A DNA stretch of 32,173 nt, taken from JBBQVK01 sp038211735. GTDB lineage: Bacteria > Patescibacteriota > Gracilibacteria > Absconditabacterales > Absconditicoccaceae. The notes under the pieces were generated by a model that saw nothing but the letters and a program-made list of their open reading frames with translations, ran no database searches and had not been told where the DNA came from. Both the position numbers and the translations under genes were made by a program. The stretch is taken from assembly GCA_038211735.1 (NCBI GenBank), contig JBBQVK010000004.1, positions 1 to 32,173 of the forward strand, in the 5' to 3' direction. Shown here one piece after another: positions 17,932-25,653 of the stretch (the first letter of the stretch is position 1; each line of letters begins with the position of its first letter).

Positions 17932-19026
17932 ATGGCGGTGATCAATGTCGCCATTCACGTCCACGATAACGCATCATATACTGAAGTCGCATTCGATGAT
18001 GTGGTGTTTGTGGCGGAAGATATTTCATTGCGTACAGACATCTACAGAAACATTCTGGAGTCATCTATGGATACTATGGTCGTAATCGATGTCCGTTTGG
18101 ATAAAGATCAACAACCACTGATTCATACGTTGAAATCAGAAGATCTGTATAAATATGATGCACTGTATGCATCTGAAAATCCAGGATGGGCTGAAGCGAA
18201 CCAAAACCCTATTGCAGCAATGCTGTTGGGTGTATGGACTACCAATCAGTTTATCGCTTGGACACAGCAGACCTTCCAGATGGAAGAGAAGGCTGATCGT
18301 GTAGCACAACCTGTGCAGGCGATCAGGCCGACACACAAAGTGTTGATCATTCCTCCTGTCTACAATCCAAGCGACGATCGTTTTGCGGAATTAAAAAATC
18401 GCATAGTGACTGTCGTTGGAGTTGGAGCGACGGGGAGTAATTTAGTCGGAATGTTAGCAGCGTGTGGATTCAAACATATCGTCGTCTACGATTACGATGA
18501 GATTGAGTCTCATAACATTGCAAACCAATGGTTCCAACAAGATCAGATTGGTCTCACCAAAGTTGGTGCGCTCAAGATTAATGTGCAAAAGTATTTTGGA
18601 TTGACTATCGATGCCAAAAACGAGAAGGTAGAGAAAGATCAACATGCGAGCGAAATTGTTTTCTTGTTGACTGACTCCATGCCATCGCGTAAAGGCATCG
18701 CAAAAAATCTGATTGAAAACAACTCTGTTGTTACATCTCTCATAGAAACCAGAATGGGCGCAGAGCTCATGCAGGTCTATGCGGTCGATAATATACAGGA
18801 GGGTGGATTCCAGCAATGGTTCAACACACTCTTTGATGAAGAAATTGCGATGCCAGAGGTTAGCGCCTGTGGTACAGCAATCACTGTTGGCACAACAGCA
18901 ATGTTGTGTGCAACCTACGCAGTAAATCAGCTGTTCCATATCGAAGCAGCACGACAAAATGGAAAACCGATAGCGATGCACTCTGTTTTTGCAGATATGT
19001 ATCCGCCGTATGTAATAATTAAGTAA
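17932..19026 (+). CDS. E1/ThiF-like ubiquitin-activating enzyme (main part)
   Basis: This 364-aa part holds the end of a degenerate first ThiF domain (residues 1 to about 110, with DDVVFVAEDISLRTDIYRN and SEDLYKYDAL). A conserved second adenylation domain follows: VVGVGATGSNLVG (163-173, ATP loop GxGxxGS), YDYDEIESHN (Asp187/Asp189, Asn195), Lys210 in GLTKVGALK, and LLTDSMPSRK (Asp248). Cys313 (SACGTAI) and Cys326 are candidate thioester cysteines. At the place of the usual NLxRQ Arg it has Asn198 (HNIANQW), an odd change. Such enzymes adenylate the C-terminus of a ubiquitin-like protein and pass it to an E2. The start is unclear: ATG 17932 is the first after the in-frame TAA and has no Shine-Dalgarno. 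No UGA codons. The Ubl gene follows after 35 bases. Confidence 0.8.
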   Translation: MAVINVAIHVHDNASYTEVAFDDVVFVAEDISLRTDIYRNILESSMDTMVVIDVRLDKDQQPLIHTLKSEDLYKYDALYASENPGWAEANQNPIAAMLLGVWTTNQFIAWTQQTFQMEEKADRVAQPVQAIRPTHKVLIIPPVYNPSDDRFAELKNRIVTVVGVGATGSNLVGMLAACGFKHIVVYDYDEIESHNIANQWFQQDQIGLTKVGALKINVQKYFGLTIDAKNEKVEKDQHASEIVFLLTDSMPSRKGIAKNLIENNSVVTSLIETRMGAELMQVYAVDNIQEGGFQQWFNTLFDEEIAMPEVSACGTAITVGTTAMLCATYAVNQLFHIEAARQNGKPIAMHSVFADMYPPYVIIK

Positions 19027-19061
19027 TCAATTTACTAACCAACAAAAAAACGACAATTTAT

Positions 19062-19745
19062 ATGACAACTCAAACAAATCAAGTCAGAACAGCAGGGGAC
19101 CTGAACTTCACAACGAACCCAAATGTCATCATCAAAAAAGCTGGCGTGGTTGTAGGGACTGTGGAGTTTGAAAAGGGGAGTGAGCTCCGTCAAACTCTCC
19201 GGACCTTCTATGACGGAAAGGGCGGGGACATCCTACAACTGGTTCCGACCAGTACAGATCAAATGACCTATGAACACGTTCTTCTCCTGGCAGGTATCGA
19301 GCCGGACTCCTACAAGATCCAGGTCGTGGAAGGTTCCGTGGTAAAGCCGGAACACCTCGTTGAGGATGACCTCCGCGCAGGAGCGACTCAATTGGTGATC
19401 GAGCTCCTCGGAAAGGACTTCAAGGCTGACGCTGTGACCCTCATCGACATGAACTCAGACTCATCTGAGATCAAGATCGCCTGGGCGAAAGGTCAGGACC
19501 TGGAAAATTACCTCGCGAGTTTTGGACTGAAGTCCAACCCGCGGACCGTGAATAAAGGGATGACCTACCGCGACGTGATAAGCGTCGTGGAGAAAATGAA
19601 AAAGGTCTCTTTGGGGAACAATTCATTCTCTCACTACATCACTAAAAAGGATGTGGGCATGGACGAATTTGTGCCCGAGAATGAAGCTTTGTCAGTAGAA
19701 GGGGTAACTCTTCTTGCTGCAAAGCCGATTACTGGGAATAAGTAG
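19062..19745 (+). CDS. Candidate tandem ubiquitin-like (Ubl) protein, two repeat units
   Basis: The product (227 aa) consists of a short N-terminus and two alignable units, about 22-117 and 124-221. Matching landmarks are KGSELRQTL (38-46) with KGQDLENYL (143-151), and MTYEHVLLLA (68-77) with MTYRDVISVV (167-176). Each unit has strands, one central helix and strands, compatible with a β-grasp, as in the two-domain Ubl of ISG15 and bacterial BilA. The C-terminus is LLAAKPITGNK: no diglycine, but Gly225 would become terminal if NK were trimmed, perhaps by the upstream JAB enzyme. The gene is richer in G and C than its neighbours, especially at third positions (GAC, CTC, ATC, AAG), suggesting high expression or foreign origin. 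The Ubl assignment rests on gene context plus weak fold cues. Confidence 0.55.
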   Translation: MTTQTNQVRTAGDLNFTTNPNVIIKKAGVVVGTVEFEKGSELRQTLRTFYDGKGGDILQLVPTSTDQMTYEHVLLLAGIEPDSYKIQVVEGSVVKPEHLVEDDLRAGATQLVIELLGKDFKADAVTLIDMNSDSSEIKIAWAKGQDLENYLASFGLKSNPRTVNKGMTYRDVISVVEKMKKVSLGNNSFSHYITKKDVGMDEFVPENEALSVEGVTLLAAKPITGNK

Positions 19746-19797
19746 AGGAGCCGGCCGCTGATTATAGCGGTCAATGAATAATGAAAAGTTTACTGAA

Positions 19798-19824
19798 GGG
19801 AACCGGTTACTCCGGTTCCCTTTT
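19798..19824 (+). terminator. Rho-independent terminator of the E1/Ubl operon
   Basis: GGGAACCGG, loop TTACT, CCGGTTCCC, then TTTT. It lies 52 bases after the Ubl stop codon. Confidence 0.92.
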
Positions 19825-19934
19825 CAGTTAGTGAAAATTTTGATTAACGTTTTTATAATTTAAGGTAAAATCTTTTTTCGGAAAAAATAGAGAAGTAAAA
19901 AAGATTCATAGAAAAAGATTTTTGCAAAAGAAAA

Positions 19935-19960
19935 AGGGACTCCGATTCGGAGTCCCTTTT
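19935..19960 (-). terminator. Bidirectional terminator after the lipoprotein gene
   Basis: GGGACTCCG, loop ATT, CGGAGTCCC, flanked by five A on one side and six T on the other. It lies just past the stop of the minus-strand lipoprotein and can also back up the plus-strand terminator. Confidence 0.9.
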
Positions 19961-19972
19961 TTAAAAGCGTTA

Positions 19973-20671
19973 TTAATTTATTCCCGGACCAATCTCCGGG
20001 ACAGTCCCGAGCAACTCAGGATGAGTTGCAAGGTATTGCCGAATAAATTCTTCCGGATCGATGTTGAGCGTTGGAGAGCTTGTTAGACTGTCCAGCTTGC
20101 GATCGATGGTAGCGGTTTTGACGAGTAGCTTTGCAAGGAGACTCTTAATACTTTCCTCTTGACCATCTGTCGCGCTGACAATCGTTGATAATCCGTAAGG
20201 GATTCTTCCCAACCAAATTCGCTCAGACTGCGAGAAGTGAGAGTTGAAGAACGCATCACTTCTGACGCTATTCTCGTCGCTCCTGTCGAATTCAAATAAG
20301 ATAGTTATGCCCGAACTGTCTTTGTATTGCGTATACAGATCCAGCTTGCGCTCCATTTCCATCTCTTTGACGAGTAACTTTTTTAACATGGTGACTGTGA
20401 ATGATACATTGCTGTTGCAACTCTCACAGTCTTCTTCGATTGAGATACCTCCAGGAAGTACTGAAAGCATATCAATCTCTCTGGACGACCAGAAATGATC
20501 GAATAGAGGAATGTATGCTTTCTGTGTCTCCTCGTCAGGATCGTAAACGAACCTGGTGTTAGCAATCTCTTCGTCAGAGACTGCTGGTCCATCGGTTGTC
20601 GTTATTACGCATCCCATCCAGAAGGCGGATGCAACCATTCCGGCGATAAATACTTTATGGTAAAGGTTCAT
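19973..20671 (-). CDS. Putative lipoprotein, paralogue of 20692-21336
   Basis: The 232-aa product starts with a short signal peptide ending at Cys21 (SAFWMGC, a non-ideal lipobox). The mature part holds two related segments, each with an aromatic/charged helix, a turn (SVLPGGIS or GRIPYGLS) and a helix L-L-V-K….DRKLDSLTS or MERKLDLYTQ. The end, NIDPEEFIRQYLATHPELL, is nearly the same as in the neighbouring gene (NIDPKEFIRKYLKDHPDAL). The family is unknown to me. Two Cys (ESCNS region) lie in the first half. No UGA codons. An envelope protein is likely from the signal sequence; the role is unknown. Confidence 0.7.
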   Translation of the reverse strand: MNLYHKVFIAGMVASAFWMGCVITTTDGPAVSDEEIANTRFVYDPDEETQKAYIPLFDHFWSSREIDMLSVLPGGISIEEDCESCNSNVSFTVTMLKKLLVKEMEMERKLDLYTQYKDSSGITILFEFDRSDENSVRSDAFFNSHFSQSERIWLGRIPYGLSTIVSATDGQEESIKSLLAKLLVKTATIDRKLDSLTSSPTLNIDPEEFIRQYLATHPELLGTVPEIGPGIN

Positions 20672-20691
20672 TATGTTATATTTAGAGTGAT

Positions 20692-21336
20692 TTATTTTAA
20701 TGCGTCCGGATGATCTTTGAGATACTTTCGGATAAATTCTTTCGGATCAATATTGATCGTAGGCGAGCTACTAATCAACTTCATCTTATCGCCAATTGTA
20801 ACCGACTTAACCAAAACTTTAGGCAAGATTGTCTTATCGGTAAAGATATCCCCATCTAACCCATAAGGAAGATGGTTTAATATTCCACGCTCCCTTCCGT
20901 TGAAGTGATCGGTCAAGAACTTAAATGCTCTCAATGCGTTTTCATCTGGTTTTTCTACCTGGATGAACTCATGTATCGGAGGGAATGTGTCACTCTTGTA
21001 TTGCAGATACAGATCTAACTGATCTTCGATATTGATCAGTTTGATAAGCAGTTTAGCTAGCAGATCTTGCGATGTAAACGCACCTAAAGAGTCTGTACTG
21101 CTAGAGTAGTTCGGCAATAGTACGCCGCCAGGAATCTTTTCCAGCAGCCTTACTTCTGCGTCATCCCAGAACTCATTTAAGAACAACCCATACTCGGCTA
21201 TATGAGCAAAGTTAGGATCATACATGATTCTGGCATCTGTCGGAGGATCTACTCTTTTTCGTGGTGTGGACTTACCGCAGGATATAAACCCAAACAGAAT
21301 GAAGACGCACATAATATATAATATAATTTTTTCCAT
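20692..21336 (-). CDS. Putative lipoprotein, paralogue of 19973-20671
   Basis: This 214-aa protein has a clear hydrophobic signal and lipobox FISC (Cys20), predicting lipid anchoring outside the membrane. Like its neighbour it has two internal repeats: IPGGVLLP with LLIKLINIEDQLDLYLQY, and LPYGLDGD with VLVKSVTIGDKMKLISS. It ends in the shared NIDPKEFIRKYLKDHP. The order of elements is the same in both genes, so they arose by tandem duplication. The gap to the next gene downstream is 20 bases, so co-transcription is likely. No UGA codons. Function unknown. Confidence 0.7.
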   Translation of the reverse strand: MEKIILYIMCVFILFGFISCGKSTPRKRVDPPTDARIMYDPNFAHIAEYGLFLNEFWDDAEVRLLEKIPGGVLLPNYSSSTDSLGAFTSQDLLAKLLIKLINIEDQLDLYLQYKSDTFPPIHEFIQVEKPDENALRAFKFLTDHFNGRERGILNHLPYGLDGDIFTDKTILPKVLVKSVTIGDKMKLISSSPTINIDPKEFIRKYLKDHPDALK

Positions 21337-21349
21337 GTTTTTTCGTTTT

Positions 21350-21808
21350 TTATTTGTTTCTAATTACGTTTTTCTTCAGCGCATTCAGCGTATCTTGCCA
21401 GGTGTCAAATCTCTTAAAAGACCAATGTACTGATTCCTGATTTGCTTCAGCCATAGTCTTCGGTGGAGCCACAGAAACCTGTGTTCTTGGTAGTTCATAC
21501 GTCCGCAGATAGCTAATAACACTATCTTGTTTGTGATTCTCATTTTCCAGCTGAGAGATTTTACTTCTCAGTGAGTCCAATTGCGGTGTATAAATTCCAT
21601 CCAACTGCAACTGTCGTTGAGAGATCATCAATTGGTGTCCACGCACAATAACTTGTGCGAGAGAATCAATCTGGGTAGTCGTAAGTGCTGGTGTTTGTAA
21701 CGCCTGCGTGATCTTAGCAATATTAGAAGCGGTAAGCACGATAGCGCTTACTACAAGAATAGTGAGAAGACCAAAAAAAATGGGTTTCCCCTTAAGTTGT
21801 GTATGCAT
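21350..21808 (-). CDS. Membrane-anchored coiled-coil protein
   Basis: The 152-aa protein has one transmembrane helix (about 10-30, FFGLLTILVVSAIVL). A Gln/Leu-rich helical region then probably forms a coiled coil (about 55-105, with LDSLRSKISQLENENHKQDS). The C-terminus is a short Pro-containing tail (ELPRTQVSVAPPKTM). It heads the minus-strand cluster with the two lipoproteins and ends 13 bases before the next start. It has its own promoter in the divergent region. It resembles small envelope scaffold proteins in design only; no family is recognised. No UGA codons. Confidence 0.6.
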   Translation of the reverse strand: MHTQLKGKPIFFGLLTILVVSAIVLTASNIAKITQALQTPALTTTQIDSLAQVIVRGHQLMISQRQLQLDGIYTPQLDSLRSKISQLENENHKQDSVISYLRTYELPRTQVSVAPPKTMAEANQESVHWSFKRFDTWQDTLNALKKNVIRNK

Positions 21809-21838
21809 AACTTTTATGATTTTAATGATCGATAATGC

Positions 21839-21866
21839 ATAGTATATATTTAATCAACAATGTCAA
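21839..21866 (-). promoter_or_regulatory. Promoter of the lipoprotein cluster
   Basis: On the minus strand: TTGACA (21866-21861), 16 bp, TACTAT (21844-21839). Its -35 box is only 8 bp from the -35 of the divergent promoter, so the two could share a regulator. Confidence 0.6.
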
Positions 21867-21874
21867 TATTAGTC

Positions 21875-21902
21875 TTGAAAAGCCAATTAAAAGTGTTATA
21901 GT
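21875..21902 (+). promoter_or_regulatory. Promoter of the 21920 gene
   Basis: TTGAAA (21875-21880), 16 bp, TATAGT (21897-21902), then ATG 21920 only about 10 nt after the expected transcription start. The transcript would be nearly leaderless. Confidence 0.65.
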
Positions 21903-21919
21903 ACAAAAAATACGAGATT

Positions 21920-22267
21920 ATGAGTAATTTAACCGTAGATCAGCTATACTCTCTTTGTAAGGGAAGAGGACGTGGTAAACAAGTCCTTTGTAAAAACCTT
22001 ACTGTGCATGCAATTCAGTATGGCTCAGAAGGAGGATTCCATAGGGTTACTCACGGGATTCTGACCGAGGCTAAGTACTTCTTTGTTGCTCGCCATGCGG
22101 AGGATAATCGCCTAATACTGGTGAGCAACCATCTTAGCGCAGATATGATTCTGTGGTATGATGAAAAAGGACCATCACAAGAAAACTACAAAGGGGACTT
22201 TAAGCTAATCGGTGTGTTCGATTGGCCTATTGATAACTGATGTAGGGGTACAGACTTATGAAAGTAG
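21920..22267 (+). CDS. Small unknown protein (115 aa)
   Basis: The frame begins at ATG 21920. The main body has 106 residues, with a basic start (CKGRGRGKQVLCK) and a strand-rich remainder (KYFFVARHAEDNRLILVS, then FKLIGVFDWPIDN). TGA at 22238 would end it in the standard code; in code 25 it reads as Gly and translation goes on for nine more residues with a second TGA before TAG (22265-22267). No family is recognised. The fold pattern (two Cys, alternating strands) could suit a small β-barrel, but this is a guess. A promoter and a strong terminator make it a single-gene unit. Confidence 0.6.
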
Positions 22268-22278
22268 AGAACATTATA

Positions 22279-22307
22279 ACGGGACCGATTTCGGTCCCGT
22301 TTTTTTA
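22279..22307 (+). terminator. Rho-independent terminator
   Basis: ACGGGACCGA, loop TT, TCGGTCCCGT, then seven T. It ends the 21920 transcript 12 bases after its TAG. Confidence 0.95.
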
Positions 22308-22335
22308 TTAAAAATCATATATTATAGGATTTCCC

Positions 22336-22363
22336 TTGTAAATCCCACCTACTTTCCTATATA
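22336..22363 (+). promoter_or_regulatory. Promoter of fusA
   Basis: TTGTAA (22336-22341), 16 bp, TATATA (22358-22363). It leaves a leader of about 155 nt before ATG 22525, long for this window. A 20-codon frame (ATG 22402, two TGA-Gly) lies in the leader, but I see no further support for it. Confidence 0.5.
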
Positions 22364-22524
22364 TACCCGTGTTGGATAACGCTTTTTTTTATTCTTAAAA
22401 AATGCGATATCTGGGGTGTTGAGGAGGTCTTTCTTTGTTGGATCTTTTCAAAAAGATTTCATAAAGAGAGTGAAATCCTATGATACACGCCAACTATTTC
22501 TTTAATTTATTATTTTTTGGTAGA

Positions 22525-24648
22525 ATGGCTACAGAGTTGGATAAGGTACGCAATATCGGAATTATTGCTCACATCGACGCCGGTAAAACGACGACGACAG
22601 AAAGAATCTTGTTTTATACTGGTAGAAAGCACAAGATTGGAGAGGTTCATGATGGTGCTGCAGAAATGGACTGGATGGAGCAGGAAAAAGAAAGAGGTAT
22701 TACAATTACTTCTGCTACCACTGCATGTTTTTGGAATGATCATCATATCAACATTATCGATACGCCCGGTCACGTGGACTTCACGATCGAAGTAGAGCGT
22801 TCATTGCGCGTACTTGATGGAGGAGTAGCAGTATTCGATGGATCACAAGGAGTTGAACCACAATCTGAAACAGTTCGAAGACAAGCTGATAAATATGGAG
22901 TTCCTAGAATTGCGTTCGTCAACAAGATGGACAAGATCGGAGCTGATTTTAAGATGTCTGTAGAATCTATTGAACGCAAACTAACAAAGAACTGAGTGCC
23001 AATCCAGATTCCTAACGGACAAGCTGGAGAGTTTAGAGGTATTGTAGATCTCGTAGAGATGAAATATTATGAGTTTGAAGGTGAGCATGGAGAAAAACAA
23101 ATTGAAGGGGATATCCCTACTGAATTAAAGGACGAAGCATTGAAGGCTAGAGATGTAATGATTGAAAAAGTTTCTAGTTTTGATGATGAAGTAGCAACAA
23201 AATATCTCGATGGCGCAGAAATATCTGTAGCAGAAATTCAAAAAGCAATCAGAGCTGGTGTAGTTAAAAACGAATTATACCCGATCATGTGCGGATCTTC
23301 ATTGAAGAATGCAGGAGTACAATTGGTATTGGACGCAGTAGTTGATTACCTTCCTAGTCCATTAGATAGAGGCGCAATCACTGGAGTTAACCCAGACAAC
23401 GGAAATCCAGAAAGCAGAGAGCCAGGGAAAAACCAACCTGCTGCTGCAATCGCTTTCAAAATTATGACTGATCCTTTTGTTGGAACGCTTACCTACGTTC
23501 GTATATATTCTTGAACAATCAATACAGGAGATACACTTCTCAATCCTATTACGGGTGAAAGAGAAAGAGTAGGACGTATGCTTTTGATGCACGCTAACAA
23601 GAGAGAGGAAATTAAAACTATTAGCGAAGGACATATCTGCGCGTTCTTAGGATTGAAAGACACAACCACAGGACATACGTTGTGTGATCCTAAATTCCCT
23701 GTAATCCTCGAAGAAATGACATTCCCAGAGCCAGTTATCTCCCTTTCTATCGAACCAGTTTCTAAGAAAGATCAAGAGAAATTAGGTCTCTCATTAAGTA
23801 AACTTTCTGATGAAGATCCTTCTTTCAAATATTTCTCTGATGAAGAAACAGGACAAACAATTATCGCAGGAATGGGTGAGTTGCATTTGGAAATTATTGT
23901 AGATAGATTGAAGAGAGAACATAAAGTAGAGGTTAATACAGGTAAGCCACAAGTTTCGTATAGAGAAACTATTAGTCAAAACGCAAATGGAGAAGGAGTC
24001 TTCAAAAGACAAACTGGTGGACGCGGACAGTACGGTCACGTATTACTTAGACTTGAATCTACGGTCGGCGAAAAAGACGAAAATGGAAATCCTATCAACT
24101 ATGATTTCGTAAGTGAAGTAGTAGGCGGTACCATTCCTAAGGAGTTCATCCCAGCCATTGATAAAGGAGCTAAAGAGACAGTCTCTAAGGGGCTTTTGGC
24201 AGGGTATCCGATCATCAATGTAAGAGTGGTAGTCTATGATGGATCTTACCATGAAGTGGATTCATCTGAAGTTGCGTTTAGAGTAGCAACCTTCTCAGCA
24301 TTTAAAGATGCATTCCTAAAAGCAGGTCCACAAATTCTTGAACCTATTATGGATGTAGAAGTTACAACTCCAGAAGATTACGTAGGAGACGTGATGGGAG
24401 ATCTATCTTCAAGAAGAGGACGTATCGAAGGACAAGAACAGAAAAATAATGTGACCATCATCAAAGTAAAAGTTCCGTTATCAGAAATGTTTGGATATGC
24501 AACTACACTAAGATCATTGTCACAAGGTAGAGCAAGTTATAGTATGCAGTTCTCAATCTACGAACCTGTACCGTCTCAAATTTCTGCAGCGATCATCAAG
24601 GAGCGCGTAGGAGCAGGGAAGGTAAGAGTGTTGGAAGGAGCTGAGTAA
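22525..24648 (+). CDS. fusA: Elongation factor G
   Basis: The product (707 aa) is the translocation GTPase. It shows the P-loop IIAHIDAGKTTTTE, switch II DTPGHVDFT and NKMDK in the G domain. Domain II contains LTYVRIYS-G-TINTGDT, and domains III-V follow (MGELHLEIIVDRL, KETVSKGLLAGYP, GRIEGQEQKN). Two TGA codons (22993, 23512) fall on Gly positions conserved in EF-G and are the only breaks, so the sequence proves UGA = Gly here. The rest of its many Gly use GGN, fitting low UGA use in highly expressed genes. ATG 22525 is chosen because MATELDKVRNIGI matches family starts. Not linked to rpsL/rpsG here. Confidence 0.97.
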
Positions 24649-24740
24649 GAAAAAGAAGTGGAAAACTGAAAGTGGAAAATCGAAAGTGGATAGAGAAGTG
24701 TAGAAGAGAAATGAAACATTAAATTAGATTATAAGAACTG

Positions 24741-24770
24741 TAAAACCCGCTTATACCAAGGCGGGTTTTA
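24741..24770 (+). terminator. Rho-independent terminator after fusA
   Basis: A 10-bp perfect stem (TAAAACCCGC/GCGGGTTTTA) around a 10-nt loop. The A- and T-rich ends make it bidirectional. Confidence 0.85.
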
Positions 24771-24773
24771 TTA

Positions 24774-24801
24774 TTGACATAATACAAGCATTGTTTATAA
24801 G
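24774..24801 (+). promoter_or_regulatory. Promoter of the 24829-25605 gene pair
   Basis: TTGACA (24774-24779), 16 bp, TATAAG (24796-24801), immediately after the fusA terminator. Confidence 0.7.
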
Positions 24802-24828
24802 TTTCTTGGTTTTATATACTGTTTACAC

Positions 24829-25230
24829 ATGAATAGTTATATGTATCTCAGTACTGCGCAGAGTGCTATCAAAAATCGTAACTCTGTGTATAAAGATAGC
24901 TTCTCAGAGAGTTTAAAATTATTGTGTGGAAGTAATATAATTTCAAGTTTCCGTGAAGATGAAAACGATACACATTTTGAGGTTCATTATATAAATGAGT
25001 TCTTAACAAAATGTAATCAAAAAAGAATTTGTGAGTTATTTGAAACTACACAAGTGTTTGTAAAAACGCATGATCCTAAGAGTGACTGAGTGCAGAGGAG
25101 ACCTCAGAGTTGAAAGAAAAGGGTTGAAACGGATATAGAAGACATGGAGCGCGGATTGAAGTATACTGAGAATAACAATACATCTAATAAGTGACCATCA
25201 CCATTTACTTTAGATAGATATTGAAGATAA
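24829..25230 (+). CDS. Unknown protein (133 aa)
   Basis: The frame runs from ATG 24829 to TAA 25228-25230 and includes four TGA-Gly codons in its last third. The first 86 residues form a compact, mixed helical region (AIKNRNSVYKDSFSESLKLL, then ICELFETTQVFVKTHD). The rest is charged and probably disordered (RRPQS…KKRVETDIEDMERG). No family recognised. It is the first gene of a pair with the next one three bases away. Confidence 0.6.
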
Positions 25231-25233
25231 CCA

Positions 25234-25605
25234 ATGATGAAACTTAGAGAGATCAATAAACAAATGGAGGATTATATAAAATTAACTATACACGTTTCAA
25301 AAGCATATTGAGACGAAGAATTAGCAGATAAGCTTTGAATTGAACTAGAGAAAGAGCTCTTTAGATGTTTAGACGATAAATTATGGGCCAATTATTTTGA
25401 TCAGTTTGAAAAAGAAAATCTTTTTTTGCGATATAATCATTGATGTGAGGATGGGGTATTTTTTGATGAAGTATTTGAAAAGTTCAATATTAGTGATGTT
25501 AAAAAGTTGATTTTCTTAAAACAAATCGAAATTTGCTTGGAACTTGAAGCTGATGACGAGTTGGAAAATCTTTTTCTAAAACGAAAAGGAGATTTCTATA
25601 ACTAA
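25234..25605 (+). CDS. Unknown acidic protein (123 aa), visible only with UGA = Gly
   Basis: This frame starts at ATG 25234, three bases after the previous stop, and ends at TAA 25603. Three TGA codons (KAY-G-DEE, DKL-G-IE, YNH-G-CED) hide it from standard-code gene finding. The product is acidic and almost entirely helical, with many Phe/Leu (LFRCLDDKLWANYFDQF, FFDEVFEKFN). No motif or family recognised. The tight spacing to the gene before, and the terminator right after, argue that both are translated from one mRNA and may act together. Confidence 0.6.
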
Positions 25606-25634
25606 AAAATCTACTCAACTGAGTAGGTTTTTTG
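25604..25634 (+). terminator. Bidirectional terminator between convergent genes
   Basis: CTACTCA and TGAGTAG close a tiny loop, with six A before and six T after. It serves the plus-strand pair and the minus-strand membrane genes that converge here. Confidence 0.85.
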
Positions 25635-25653
25635 TTATAGCGTTTGAAGTAAC

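Noticed and set aside
13980..19745. PRTRC-type plasmid cassette
   Set aside because: A ThiF-like protein is shared, but the ParB-related and other PRTRC proteins are absent; the E2-like and JAMM proteins fit a conjugation system better.
22402..22464. 20-codon leader peptide before fusA
   Set aside because: Very short, no ribosome-binding signal and no attenuator hairpin seen.
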